From contig NZ_FRBQ01000003.1 of NCBI RefSeq assembly GCF_900142655.1, positions 62,001 through 126,000 on the forward strand: 64,000 bases of DNA, in the 5' to 3' direction. Both the position numbers and the translations under genes were made by a program. This stretch comes from Phytopseudomonas punonensis (lineage in GTDB: Bacteria > Pseudomonadota > Gammaproteobacteria > Pseudomonadales > Pseudomonadaceae). Of the stretch, positions 25,667-34,331 are shown one piece after another (the first letter of the stretch is position 1; each line of letters starts with the position of its first letter). Below the pieces are notes generated by a model. It saw only the letters and a list, made by a program, of their open reading frames with translations, ran no database searches and was not told where the DNA came from.

Positions 25667-26137
25667 TCAGAGTTGGCCAATACGATCCAGCTCGCGCTTC
25701 AGTTCGTCACGGCTCAATTCGGCGAAAGGCAGTTCCAGGAAGGCGCGGCAACGTCGTTCGATTTGCGCGAGCGTCGCATTGAAGGCAGCTGAAATCTCGG
25801 TTTCCTCACCCTGCACATCGGAAGGATCTTCCAGTCCCCAATGCGATTTGAGCGCTGGGCCGAAGTACACCGGGCATGCCTCACCAGCTGCCTTATCGCA
25901 GACGGTGATGACGATATCGGGCGGGTTCGCCTCGAACGCGTCGTTACCCTTGCTACTCAAGCCAGCGGTAGAGATGCCCGCCTCTTGCAGCGTTTGCAGG
26001 CTGCGGGGCAACACTTGCCCCTTGGGGAAACTACCGGCACTCACAGCCTCGAATCCCTGGGGCGCGATGTGGTTGAACATCGCTTCAGAGAGGATGCTCC
26101 GGCAACTGTTGGCCGTGCACATGAATAGAACTCGCAT
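25667..26137 (-). CDS. arsC: Arsenate reductase, low-molecular-weight phosphatase type
   Basis: 156 residues. The P-loop CTANSCRS near residue 7 provides the first catalytic cysteine (CX5R); [15 protein letters not shown] holds further conserved cysteines, and HWGLEDPSD the catalytic aspartate. It reduces arsenate to arsenite for export by ArsB. The start at 26137 (MRVLFMC) fits the family. It lies 26 bp after arsB. Confidence 0.92.
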   Translation of the reverse strand: MRVLFMCTANSCRSILSEAMFNHIAPQGFEAVSAGSFPKGQVLPRSLQTLQEAGISTAGLSSKGNDAFEANPPDIVITVCDKAAGEACPVYFGPALKSHWGLEDPSDVQGEETEISAAFNATLAQIERRCRAFLELPFAELSRDELKRELDRIGQL

Positions 26138-26163
26138 GCTAACTCCTATCGTCATTGGTGGGC

Positions 26164-27447
26164 TCAAAAGCTCAACCGCAAGGCGAGCGCAGAAAGGGTG
26201 ATGAACAGAACGGGGAAAGTGAGCAAGGCGCCAACCTTGAAGTAGTAACCCCAGGTGATGCGGATACCTTTACGCTGGAGGACATGCAGCCACAGCAAGG
26301 TGGCCAAGCTACCAATGGGCGTGATCTTCGGGCCGAGATCGCAGCCGATCACGTTGGCGTAGATCATCGCCTCGCGTACTAAGCCGGCGCTGGTACTCGC
26401 ATCGATGGACAGCGCGCCGATCAGAACGCTGGGCATGTTGTTCATGACCGATGACAGCAGGGCCGACAGCAGTCCGGTGCCAATCGCCGCAGCCCAGATC
26501 CCGTGTTCGCCAAGGCGGTTCAGCACGGCTGTGAGGTGGCTCGTGAGACCTGCATTACTCAGCCCGTAAACGACCAGGTACATGCCTAATGAGAAGATCA
26601 CGATCTGCCAAGGCGCCTCGCGCAATACCCCGCGAGTGGAGATCACATGCCCTCTGGATGCAACCGCAAACAGGATCGCTGCACATACAGCGGCGACGGC
26701 GCTGATCGGTACGCCCATAGGCTCCAGCGCAAATAGGCCGAGCAGCAGAAGACCGAGCACCCACCAGCCACAGATGAAGGTGCTGCGATCCCGCACTGCG
26801 GATCGAGGATCTTTCAGATCGGCCAGCGAATAGGAGGCTGGCACATCACGGCGGAAGTACAGGAGCAGTACGAGTAACGTCGACGCTACGCTGGCCACGG
26901 TGACCGGCACCATGACGGAGGCATATTCGGCAAAGCCCAGCTTGAAGAAGTCTGCAGAAACGATATTGACCAAGTTGGAGACCACCAGCGGCAAACTCGC
27001 GGTGTCTGCAATGAAGCCCGCGGCCATGACAAAGGCCAATGTGGCGCCGGCCGAGAAGCGCAGCGCCACCAAAAGCGAAATAACGATCGGGGTGAGGATC
27101 AGTGCGGCACCGTCATTAGCGAAAAGTGCCGAAACGGCGGCTCCCAGTAACACGGTGAAGGCGAACAGTCGTCGGCCATTGCCATTTGCCCAGCGGGCTA
27201 CGTGCAATGCCGCCCACTCGAAGAAACCGGCCTCATCCAACAACAGGCTAATGATGATGATCGCGATGAATGTTGCGGTCGCGTTCCATACCACTGCCCA
27301 GACAGTCGGGATGTCCTGAAACGATACCGCACCAACCGCCAGGGCCAGGGCGGCGCCAATCGTTGCGCTCCAGCCGACGCCCAGGCCGCGGGGTTGCCAG
27401 ATGACCAGAATAAGGGTGAAGACGAATACAGCAGCTGCGACGACCAT
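26164..27447 (-). CDS. arsB: ArsB arsenite/antimonite efflux protein
   Basis: 427 residues, the usual size, with about 11-12 membrane helices. Family phrases: [73 protein letters not shown]. It exports arsenite by proton antiport at the inner membrane. I chose the ATG at 27447, preceded by GGGAG, over a TTG six codons upstream. Confidence 0.93.
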   Translation of the reverse strand: MVVAAAVFVFTLILVIWQPRGLGVGWSATIGAALALAVGAVSFQDIPTVWAVVWNATATFIAIIIISLLLDEAGFFEWAALHVARWANGNGRRLFAFTVLLGAAVSALFANDGAALILTPIVISLLVALRFSAGATLAFVMAAGFIADTASLPLVVSNLVNIVSADFFKLGFAEYASVMVPVTVASVASTLLVLLLYFRRDVPASYSLADLKDPRSAVRDRSTFICGWWVLGLLLLGLFALEPMGVPISAVAAVCAAILFAVASRGHVISTRGVLREAPWQIVIFSLGMYLVVYGLSNAGLTSHLTAVLNRLGEHGIWAAAIGTGLLSALLSSVMNNMPSVLIGALSIDASTSAGLVREAMIYANVIGCDLGPKITPIGSLATLLWLHVLQRKGIRITWGYYFKVGALLTFPVLFITLSALALRLSF

Positions 27448-27468
27448 TTCAAAGGCTCCCGGCAAGAA

Positions 27469-27816
27469 TTAGCAGCAACTGGCGGCACGCTCGGGGCGCC
27501 CAGCCATCTTGCCCAGACGAGCCGTGCAGTCGCTCAGCCAGGCAGTGTTGCCTTCAGACGTAATGCGAAGCACCTCGTTGAACCATGCTGGGAGGCCGGG
27601 GTTGAGACGGTAGTACACCCATTGTCCCTGTCGGCGATCAAGTAGCAGGCCTGCTGTTCGTAGTTGCGCCAAATGACGGCTGATCTTGGACTGATTGTCT
27701 TGCAAGGCGCACATCAGTTCGCATACGCAGAGTTCTCCCTGCTCAGCGATGAGAAGAGTGGCCCGAGCACGAGTATCGTCTGCCAGGCATTTGAAAGCTT
27801 CGGGAGGGGTTAGCAT
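27469..27816 (-). CDS. arsR: ArsR arsenite-responsive repressor
   Basis: 115 residues. Winged HTH with the metalloid site ELCVCEL in helix 3 and DNQSKISRHLAQLRTAGLL as recognition helix; two C-terminal cysteines (AASCC) could add to metalloid binding. First gene of arsRBCHN, about 21 bp before arsB. Arsenite binding releases it from the operator upstream. Confidence 0.92.
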   Translation of the reverse strand: MLTPPEAFKCLADDTRARATLLIAEQGELCVCELMCALQDNQSKISRHLAQLRTAGLLLDRRQGQWVYYRLNPGLPAWFNEVLRITSEGNTAWLSDCTARLGKMAGRPERAASCC

Positions 27817-27842
27817 GGTTGTTTGCTTTAATTTGGAAAAAC

Positions 27843-27858
27843 GAATATGCGGATATTC
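27843..27858. promoter_or_regulatory. Candidate ArsR operator
   Basis: The perfect 16-base palindrome GAATATGCGGATATTC lies 27-42 bp upstream of arsR; ATATA sequences next to it can serve as promoter elements on the minus strand. Position and symmetry fit an ArsR/SmtB-family site. Confidence 0.6.
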
Positions 27859-27896
27859 ACATATAAATAGGCGGCCTGCTAGCCGGTCTTCGGACG

Positions 27897-28499
27897 CCTT
27901 ACCTGCCGATCGATCCGAAGGATCTGGGCCGTACCTACGACAGCATCGTGCGGGTCAACAGCCAGTCGGGCAAAGGCGGGATCGCTTACTTGCTGCAGCG
28001 CGACCTTGGCGTGACGATACTGAGACGGATGCAGGTGGAATTCAGCGCCATCGTGCAAAAGATGGCGGACAGCAGCGAGACCGCATTGACCTGCACCGAA
28101 CTCTGGGAGCTGTTCCAGCGCAGCTACCTGGCAGCGGCGCGTGCCGGTGGCTGCCTGGTCTATATCGGTCACCAGTTGTTCGAGGACAGCGCAGGTCAGG
28201 GCATCGTGCTGCAGGTTGAGCTGCCCAACGGCCAGCAACAGAGACTGGGAGGTATCGGCAACGGCCCCATCGATGCCGCGGTGGCCGCACTCGGCTTGCC
28301 GATCCGCGTCGACAGCTACGAAGAGCGCAGCTTGGGTGGCGGCGCTGGAGCCCAGGCTATGGCGCTGGTCGAGGTGGCCTGGCCGGGTGTGGCCGGCTCG
28401 CGCTTCGGTGCCGGTAGCCACGCGAATATCGTCATCGCGTCGATCCAGGCGCTGCTGGTCGCCGTGTCACGTTTTGAGGACGGTGGAGCAATTGATTGA
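27897..28499 (+). pseudogene. leuA: Truncated 3' part of leuA (2-isopropylmalate synthase)
   Basis: The frame enters LeuA abruptly at PYLPIDPKDLGRTYDSIVRV, then NSQSGKGGIAYLLQRD and runs to a normal stop, covering about 200 of the usual 550 residues, including the C-terminal leucine-regulatory domain. The catalytic HMGL-like barrel is missing; upstream in frame there is a stop at 27864 and no start. The break lies next to the arsR promoter, so the ars cassette or an associated rearrangement cut leuA. A complete leuA is expected elsewhere. Confidence 0.85.
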
Positions 28500-28509
28500 A
28501 GCCAGAACT

Positions 28510-30630
28510 TCAATCGGCTAGCGTGCCAGCAGCCTGTTGCCCCGCCGACCGGATTCCCGGCACGAAACGATCGATGTCGATGGCGTCGATCTGGTCGGGG
28601 TGCAGGTGGCGTTCGGCGTAGCGCATCGGTAGTTCGCTGCGCAGGAACAGAGCGAACAGGTCAGCATCGATATGCCCTTTGTCGCGCAGGCCGGCGAGGA
28701 TCTCGATGGATTCCGACAAGGTCTTGGCCTGCTTGTACGGGCGGTCTGAGGCGGTCAGCGCTTCGAAGATATCGGCGATGGCCATGATGCGCGCCGGGAT
28801 GGACAGCTGGCTCTTGTCGAGCTTGCGCGGGTAGCCGGTGCCGAGCAGGGTTTCGTGGTGGGTGCCGGCATATTCCGGCACGCGCTTGAGGTTCGAGGGC
28901 AGCGGCAGGTTTTCCAGCATGACGATGGTCTGGATGATGTGCTCGTTGATCTTGAAGCGCTCTTCGGGAGTCAGCGTGCCTCGGCTGATGCTCAGGTTGT
29001 AGAGCTCGCCATGGTTGTAGAGGTGTTCCGGCACGCTGATCTGGAAGCCGTACTTGGGGTCGAATTCCTTGGTCTCGGGGCGCGGAAAGATGTGCTGCGG
29101 TTTGTCCGCCAGCAGCCGCTCAAGTGCTGGGAGTTGCGCCACGGGCAGTTCGGCAACGCGCATCAGTTCGGCTTGAGACAGTCCCAGGCGATCATCGAAA
29201 TGGCGCAGCCAGGTTCGCTCTCCCGCGGAGTGCAGAGCGCCCACATGCTCGGGGTTCATCAGTTCGGCGCCAATGTTGCAGCCGGCAATGAACGCAAACT
29301 CATCGTGCAGTGCCCTGGCGAGGGCTTGGTATTCGGCATCGGCTTGTGCGCGGTCGCGCCCGTCAATCACCTGCTGTAGGCGCGTGATCTGCCCATCGCG
29401 CAGCAGCACCTCGAAGCGCATGCGCACTTCGTGGATGCGGTTGTAGATGGTTTCCAGCTTGGTGGCTTTGTCGACGACGTGTTCAGGCGTGGTGATCTTG
29501 CCGCAGTCATGCAGCCAGGCGCCGATACGAAACTCACGCCATTCGTCCGGGGTGCTGAAGCAGAAGTTCGCCAGCGGCCCTTCGCTCACGTTGCTGGCCG
29601 CTTCGGCAAGCATCATTGCCAGCTCCGGCACGCGTTCGCAGTGCGCCCCGGTGTACGGGCTCTTGGCGTCAATCGCGCCAGCGAGAATTTCGATCATGCC
29701 GTCGATCAACGCACGCTGCGAATCCATCAGGTTGTGGTTTTCGAGGGCAACGGCTGCCTGCGAAGCCAGTGCGGCAATGAACGACATCACTTGCGGTGAG
29801 AAGGCGATCACCTCGCCGGTCTCGACATCCAGGGCGTTCATGAACTGCAGCACGCCGATCACTTCGCCGCCGCGTGGCGCCAGCGGCACGGTCAGCATGG
29901 AGACGGTGTGAAAGCCCGATTCGCTATCGAAAGCGCGCGTACCGCTAAGGTCGAAACGGCTTTCACCATACACATCGTCGATCACCACGGTTTCGTTGTG
30001 CAGCGCGGTGTAGGTCGACACATGCCGTTCGTTGGGTAGGCCTGTTTGCGGGTCGTAAAGGGGGATTTCGAAGGTCGGCAGCTCATCGTCCATGGAGCGC
30101 AGCGCGAAGCGTAGGGTGTTGTGCTCCGTTTTGAGGTACATGGTGGCGGCCTGGGCATTACAGATGCGCTTGCCCTGCAACAGGATATGGCGCAGCAGCG
30201 CATCACGGTCGCGCTCGGACGAAAGCAGCAAGCCATTCTCGACCAAGCTGGCGAGTTTGAGCTGAGAGGCCTGCAGCGCCTGGGTCTGGCTTTGCAGGGC
30301 AGCTTTCATCTCGATGTGGTTGCGATTGAGTATTTCGATCTCGGCGAACAGCGAGGTCGGCGGCAGTTCGCCGGAGAAATCCATCTGGCGGATTTTTTGG
30401 GTGTCCCGAACCAGCGCCTTGATGGTGCGGTCGAGGCTTTCCATACCGCCCAGGATCAGCGGCATTGTGCACAGCAAAATGCCGATGAACAGGCAAAGAA
30501 CCACGAGCGGCGGGGCGCCCAGGGTCATGGCGAGCAGCGGCACCAGTTGCAAAAGCAGGAAGGTGCCGAGCACCAGGCTTCTGCTTCTGAACCGTAGTCT
30601 GAATCGTGGCTTGATTTGCCCGGATGACAT
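28510..30630 (-). CDS. Membrane GAF/HD-GYP protein, putative c-di-GMP phosphodiesterase
   Basis: 706 residues. Two N-terminal membrane helices (about 17-65), a helical linker, a GAF domain (about 135-300), then HD-GYP: GAWLHDCGKI near residue 374 has the HD pair and HHETLLGTGYP the GYP motif. A long insertion of about 150 residues separates the two. HD-GYP domains hydrolyse cyclic di-GMP. I chose MSSGQIKPRF as start, just ahead of the helices. It is divergent from the FecR-OmpA pair, so both may belong to one signalling unit with the CHASE2 cyclase. Confidence 0.85.
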   Translation of the reverse strand: MSSGQIKPRFRLRFRSRSLVLGTFLLLQLVPLLAMTLGAPPLVVLCLFIGILLCTMPLILGGMESLDRTIKALVRDTQKIRQMDFSGELPPTSLFAEIEILNRNHIEMKAALQSQTQALQASQLKLASLVENGLLLSSERDRDALLRHILLQGKRICNAQAATMYLKTEHNTLRFALRSMDDELPTFEIPLYDPQTGLPNERHVSTYTALHNETVVIDDVYGESRFDLSGTRAFDSESGFHTVSMLTVPLAPRGGEVIGVLQFMNALDVETGEVIAFSPQVMSFIAALASQAAVALENHNLMDSQRALIDGMIEILAGAIDAKSPYTGAHCERVPELAMMLAEAASNVSEGPLANFCFSTPDEWREFRIGAWLHDCGKITTPEHVVDKATKLETIYNRIHEVRMRFEVLLRDGQITRLQQVIDGRDRAQADAEYQALARALHDEFAFIAGCNIGAELMNPEHVGALHSAGERTWLRHFDDRLGLSQAELMRVAELPVAQLPALERLLADKPQHIFPRPETKEFDPKYGFQISVPEHLYNHGELYNLSISRGTLTPEERFKINEHIIQTIVMLENLPLPSNLKRVPEYAGTHHETLLGTGYPRKLDKSQLSIPARIMAIADIFEALTASDRPYKQAKTLSESIEILAGLRDKGHIDADLFALFLRSELPMRYAERHLHPDQIDAIDIDRFVPGIRSAGQQAAGTLAD

Positions 30631-30734
30631 GCTGCAACCTGCGCTAGGATTCCACCGAGTACAACTCACCCATCCAGCTAAGCAGCGGTGCTGCAGCCTG
30701 AATGAGCGGCGTTCACTTCATCTCGGGGAAAAGA

Positions 30735-31205
30735 ATGAAAAAGGGGATTACTGTGTTTGCTCGTGCTCGTTTCACGATTTGGCCACTCGCCTGCGCATTG
30801 GTAACCTCGGCGGCGCTCGCTCTCGAACCAGCCACATCAATAGGTTACGTGATGAAGGTACAGGGTGAGGCTACTGTCAGCATAGCTGGCACAACGCAAT
30901 CAGCGACGATCGGTACGCCATTGTACGTCGGAAGCGTTGTAAAAACTGGTCCGGCAGGCTCAATGGGCGTGACCCTGAAGGACAACACGGTTATGTCGTT
31001 CGGCCCCAACAGCGAATTGACCCTCGACGAGTTCCTGTTTGACCCTGCCCAGGACGACCTGAAGCTCACTGCCAAGATCACCCACGGCACGCTCGATTAC
31101 ATCTCCGGCACCATCGCCAAGCTCAAGCCCGAGGCCGTGCAGATTAACACCCCGACCGGCACCATTGGCGTGCGTGGCACCCATTTCCTCGTCAAGGTTG
31201 ACTGA
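30735..31205 (+). CDS. Exported FecR-domain protein
   Basis: 156 residues. A signal peptide (to about residue 30, TSAALA) is followed by a FecR domain: IGYVMKVQGEATVSIAGTTQ, VGSVVKTGPAGSMGVTLKDN, INTPTGTIGVRGTHFLVKV. It is not a full-length anti-sigma factor, since there is no cytoplasmic or transmembrane region. Stand-alone periplasmic FecR domains commonly sit beside CHASE2 cyclases and OmpA-like lipoproteins. GGGGAAAAG precedes the ATG. The OmpA gene follows after 13 bp. Confidence 0.85.
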   Translation: MKKGITVFARARFTIWPLACALVTSAALALEPATSIGYVMKVQGEATVSIAGTTQSATIGTPLYVGSVVKTGPAGSMGVTLKDNTVMSFGPNSELTLDEFLFDPAQDDLKLTAKITHGTLDYISGTIAKLKPEAVQINTPTGTIGVRGTHFLVKVD

Positions 31206-31218
31206 GTTCGGATACGGC

Positions 31219-31815
31219 ATGTCCTCAAAATTTACGCACGCTATCGCGCTTCTTCTGTTCGCCCTGCTGGGTAGCGGATGTGCCTCGAAATCCTACGTGG
31301 TGCTGGTCGAAAGCCCTGATGGCACGACCGGCGCCATCGAGGTACGAACCAACAAGGGCCTGACCCGCGTCGACCAGAAAGACCATGCGGTCAATCTCGA
31401 TGGCAGCAGCGCCATGCCGTTCCAGGTGGATCAGCCCAGGCTCGAGAAGGATTTCTCCGCTGCACGCGCTGCTCAACCGGCGTTGCCGAAAAGCTACCTG
31501 CTGTATTTCAGAACCGGCGGCGCCAAGCTGACGGCGAAGTCTCAGGCGGAAATTACCGAAGTGCTGCAAACCGTTCGCGACCGCGGGCCGTCTGCGGTTT
31601 CAGTGATCGGCCATACCGATACCGTCGGTAGCAAGATAGACAACGAAGATCTAGGGCTGCTGCGCGCCCGCGCCATTGCCCGGCAGTTGCATGAAAACGG
31701 CTTGCAGGCGCTGGAGCTGGTGGTCACCTCCCATGGTGAAGGCAACCTCTTGGTGAAAACCCCGGACAACACGCCGGAGCCTGCCAACCGCCGGGTCGAA
31801 GTCACCATACGCTAG
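31219..31815 (+). CDS. OmpA-family lipoprotein
   Basis: 198 residues. Lipobox LLGSGC at about residue 19. A short N-terminal region is followed by an OmpA C-terminal peptidoglycan-binding domain (about 95-198): YLLYFRTGGAKLTAKSQAEI, VIGHTDTVGSKIDNEDLGLL, RARAIARQL, ending PANRRVEVTIR. It binds peptidoglycan from the outer membrane. Co-transcribed with FecR and convergent with the CHASE2 cyclase gene 14 bp away. Confidence 0.87.
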   Translation: MSSKFTHAIALLLFALLGSGCASKSYVVLVESPDGTTGAIEVRTNKGLTRVDQKDHAVNLDGSSAMPFQVDQPRLEKDFSAARAAQPALPKSYLLYFRTGGAKLTAKSQAEITEVLQTVRDRGPSAVSVIGHTDTVGSKIDNEDLGLLRARAIARQLHENGLQALELVVTSHGEGNLLVKTPDNTPEPANRRVEVTIR

Positions 31816-31829
31816 CTGTTTCAGCGTTT

Positions 31830-33950
31830 TTACTTTTGCGTCATCACAAAGCGAGCGCCATTCTCGCCCGCCAGCAGGCGCTTGGCGTGGAAGGCGGCCA
31901 GCCCATCCCACGGGCGCTGTGCGCTGAGGTGCTCGAACGCTGCCAACGCTTCCAGATCACCGGCTTCCAGCAGACGGTAGGCGGCCTCATAAGGCTCGTC
32001 GCGGCCAGCGACGGGCATCACCATCGCCTCCAGTGGCTCGAACACCTGCACGGCCTCGGCCTTGCCCTTGAGCAGCACCTCGCCAACGGGGCGCATTTCT
32101 ACCTGCGGACAGCTCTCGCGAATCGCCTCTGATACGCACAGCAGTGTGCCGATCTGCCGGTTCAAACTCTCCAGGCGCGAGGTGGTGTTCACCGGGTCGC
32201 CGAGCGCGCGGTAATCGAAGATCGTCGAGCCGCCAAAGTTACCCACCACCACGTCGCCGCTGTGCACGCCGATGCGCGTGTGGCCGAACTCGATGCCTTG
32301 TTCATGCAAAGAAGCGACATAAGACTGCGCGAAGCGATTGATTTCCAGTGCGCAGGACAGCGCGCGTTGCTGATGATCGGCCTGCGGGATGGGCGCGGAA
32401 AACATGATCGCCACAGCATCGCCAACGATTCGATCCAGCGTGCCCTCATGCCGGAACGCGATACCGATGACCTGCTCCAGGTAATCATTGAGCAGGCTGA
32501 CCGCCGCCTCGGGCGTGCGGCGCTCCATCATCGAGGTGAACCCGGTGATATCGGTGAACACGAAGCTGCACATTTGCCGTTGCCCACCGAGCGTCAGCCG
32601 TTCCGGGTGCGCTACCAGATGGCTGACCAGGTTGGGGGAGACATAGCGCGAGAACGCTGCATGCACCCAGCGCTGCTCACGCTCGGCCGCCATATGCCGC
32701 ACGATACTGGCAGCGCCGTAGACGAGTAGCAGGCCGATCGACGGCGTGAACAGATCCAGCAGCAGCCGATGCGCCACGAAGCCATACCAAGCGCCGGCAT
32801 TGAGCAGCGTAACCAGCAGCACCATAAGCACAGCCGACGGCAGGGCCGGCAGCTTCAACGCCAGCACTCCCAACAGGAGGCCGCAGAGCAGCAGGGTGAG
32901 CACCTCCACTGCCAGCGCCCAATTCGTCCGATTCAACAAGGTGTCGGTGAGCACCTGCTCCAGCGCCTGGGCATGAACCTCGACCCCGGGAATGATCCCG
33001 CCCAACGGGCTGAAGCGCAGGTCCTGCAAGCCCTGGGCGGAGGTGCCGATCATGATGATGCTGCCCGCCAGAGGCGGCGCCGAACCGTCCAGCACCTGCC
33101 AGGCCGGAATGCTGCGGCTCTGTTGCGGGCGAGAGAAATACACCCAGAGTTCGCCGCTGATTGCCGTCGGAATCTGTAGCTGGCCGATATCTACGCGCTG
33201 TACACCGGCCTGGCTGCTGATGATTCGGTAGCGTCCTGTGCGCTGGGAAACGCGCAGGGCTTCGGCCACCAGCGATGGGCGCAACTCATCCGCCACTGAC
33301 ACGAACAGCGGTACGCGGCGAACCACGCCGTCGGCATCCGGTTTGAAGGTCATGGCGCCAATACCGCGAGCGGCTTTTTCCAGCTCCGTTAAGGGGCGGC
33401 TGGCGCCTCTGAACGCGGGTACGAATGGCAGCGGCGAATCGCCTTGCAGCACCATGCCGAAGCGGCTCAGCGGTGGCCCGCCTGCTGTAGCGCTGCGCTC
33501 AGCGGCAAAGCCGAGCACGGTGTTGCTGCGCTTGAGTACCTCAGCGAACTGCGTGTCATGGTCTGGCAGGGCGGCTAACCCGGCGGCCAGGTCGGCTGGC
33601 AGGCTGTTGTTGCGCAGCAGTTGCGCGGGTGATGTGCGATCAGGCTCAGCGAACAGTACGTCGAACACGATTGCCGCAGCGCCAGCTTGCTCGAGCTTAT
33701 CCACCATGGTCGCGACTTGGGTACGAGACCAGGGCCATTGGCCGATACGCCTGAGGCTTTCCTCATCCAGATCGACGATCCGCACCGGCGCCTGTTGGTA
33801 ATCACGAGGCTGCCAGCGCTGATACTGGTCGAAAACCGCATTGCGGACTTTCTGTACCGGCAGTGGATCGAGCAGAAACACCATCAGCAGGCCGAGCAAC
33901 ACGGCGAGGCAGAAGCCGCCTCCAGAGGAAATCAGACGAGATTTAGGCAC
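31830..33950 (-). CDS. CHASE2-domain class III adenylate/guanylate cyclase
   Basis: 706 residues. Start GTG with a weak ribosome site. N-terminal helix (about 10-30), periplasmic CHASE2 domain (about 30-330, VRIVDLDEESLRRIGQWPWS), three helices (about 340-410), then a class III cyclase: metal aspartates in VFTDITGFTS and RIVGDAVAIMF, and RALGDPVNTTSRLESLNRQIG. The lysine common in the 'DKxxGD' position is Arg here, so substrate preference (cAMP or cGMP) is uncertain. It converges with FecR-OmpA, the usual partners. Confidence 0.88.
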   Translation of the reverse strand: MPKSRLISSGGGFCLAVLLGLLMVFLLDPLPVQKVRNAVFDQYQRWQPRDYQQAPVRIVDLDEESLRRIGQWPWSRTQVATMVDKLEQAGAAAIVFDVLFAEPDRTSPAQLLRNNSLPADLAAGLAALPDHDTQFAEVLKRSNTVLGFAAERSATAGGPPLSRFGMVLQGDSPLPFVPAFRGASRPLTELEKAARGIGAMTFKPDADGVVRRVPLFVSVADELRPSLVAEALRVSQRTGRYRIISSQAGVQRVDIGQLQIPTAISGELWVYFSRPQQSRSIPAWQVLDGSAPPLAGSIIMIGTSAQGLQDLRFSPLGGIIPGVEVHAQALEQVLTDTLLNRTNWALAVEVLTLLLCGLLLGVLALKLPALPSAVLMVLLVTLLNAGAWYGFVAHRLLLDLFTPSIGLLLVYGAASIVRHMAAEREQRWVHAAFSRYVSPNLVSHLVAHPERLTLGGQRQMCSFVFTDITGFTSMMERRTPEAAVSLLNDYLEQVIGIAFRHEGTLDRIVGDAVAIMFSAPIPQADHQQRALSCALEINRFAQSYVASLHEQGIEFGHTRIGVHSGDVVVGNFGGSTIFDYRALGDPVNTTSRLESLNRQIGTLLCVSEAIRESCPQVEMRPVGEVLLKGKAEAVQVFEPLEAMVMPVAGRDEPYEAAYRLLEAGDLEALAAFEHLSAQRPWDGLAAFHAKRLLAGENGARFVMTQK

Positions 33951-34114
33951 ATGCGAGGGCTCTGGGGAGGATAAGAGGCTGCAACTTGATCAGGCGAAGA
34001 TACTGAAAAAAAGCCTGGAGAGGTTGGGTACTTCGGTTCGGAAGCGGTTGAGTCCGCAAATCCGCCCGGTAACAGGCTTCAGAGGCACGTAGGTAAAACT
34101 GTCTGCCTCAGTGC

Positions 34115-34219
34115 ATGGCGACCAATCCACTCTGGATAATCGAGTCGCGGCACGCATGTTTGGATCACCAGGCTATTCTGGCCGACCTTGAGGCGCAGGC
34201 TGTGTTGATTTCAGGTTGA
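34115..34219 (+). CDS. 34-residue ORF ending 3 bases before a terminator
   Basis: MATNPLWIIESRHACLDHQA and then ILADLEAQAVLISG. It looks like real protein (hydrophobic core segments, no low-complexity bias) but has a weak ribosome site. It lies alone in the 381-bp gap 33951-34331. It could be a small protein, or the first residues of a larger gene whose body was deleted; it weakly resembles the start of DUF4347 adhesin domains. The rest of the gap shows nothing else. Confidence 0.35.
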   Translation: MATNPLWIIESRHACLDHQAILADLEAQAVLISG

Positions 34220-34222
34220 TCC

Positions 34223-34253
34223 AAAGGGCCGCAAGCATGCGCTGCGGCCCTTT
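34223..34253. terminator. Perfect 11-bp stem hairpin
   Basis: AAAGGGCCGCA and its exact complement TGCGGCCCTTT with a 9-base loop. The A/T ends give a short T run on either strand. It can end the small plus-strand ORF and also the amaA operon from the other side. Confidence 0.65.
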
Positions 34254-34331
34254 GCGTTGAGGTAATCAAATGCCGCCATCGAGTAACTAGTGCCGAAACA
34301 CGTTCGGGATCGGCAGTATTGTCGGCTCCGG

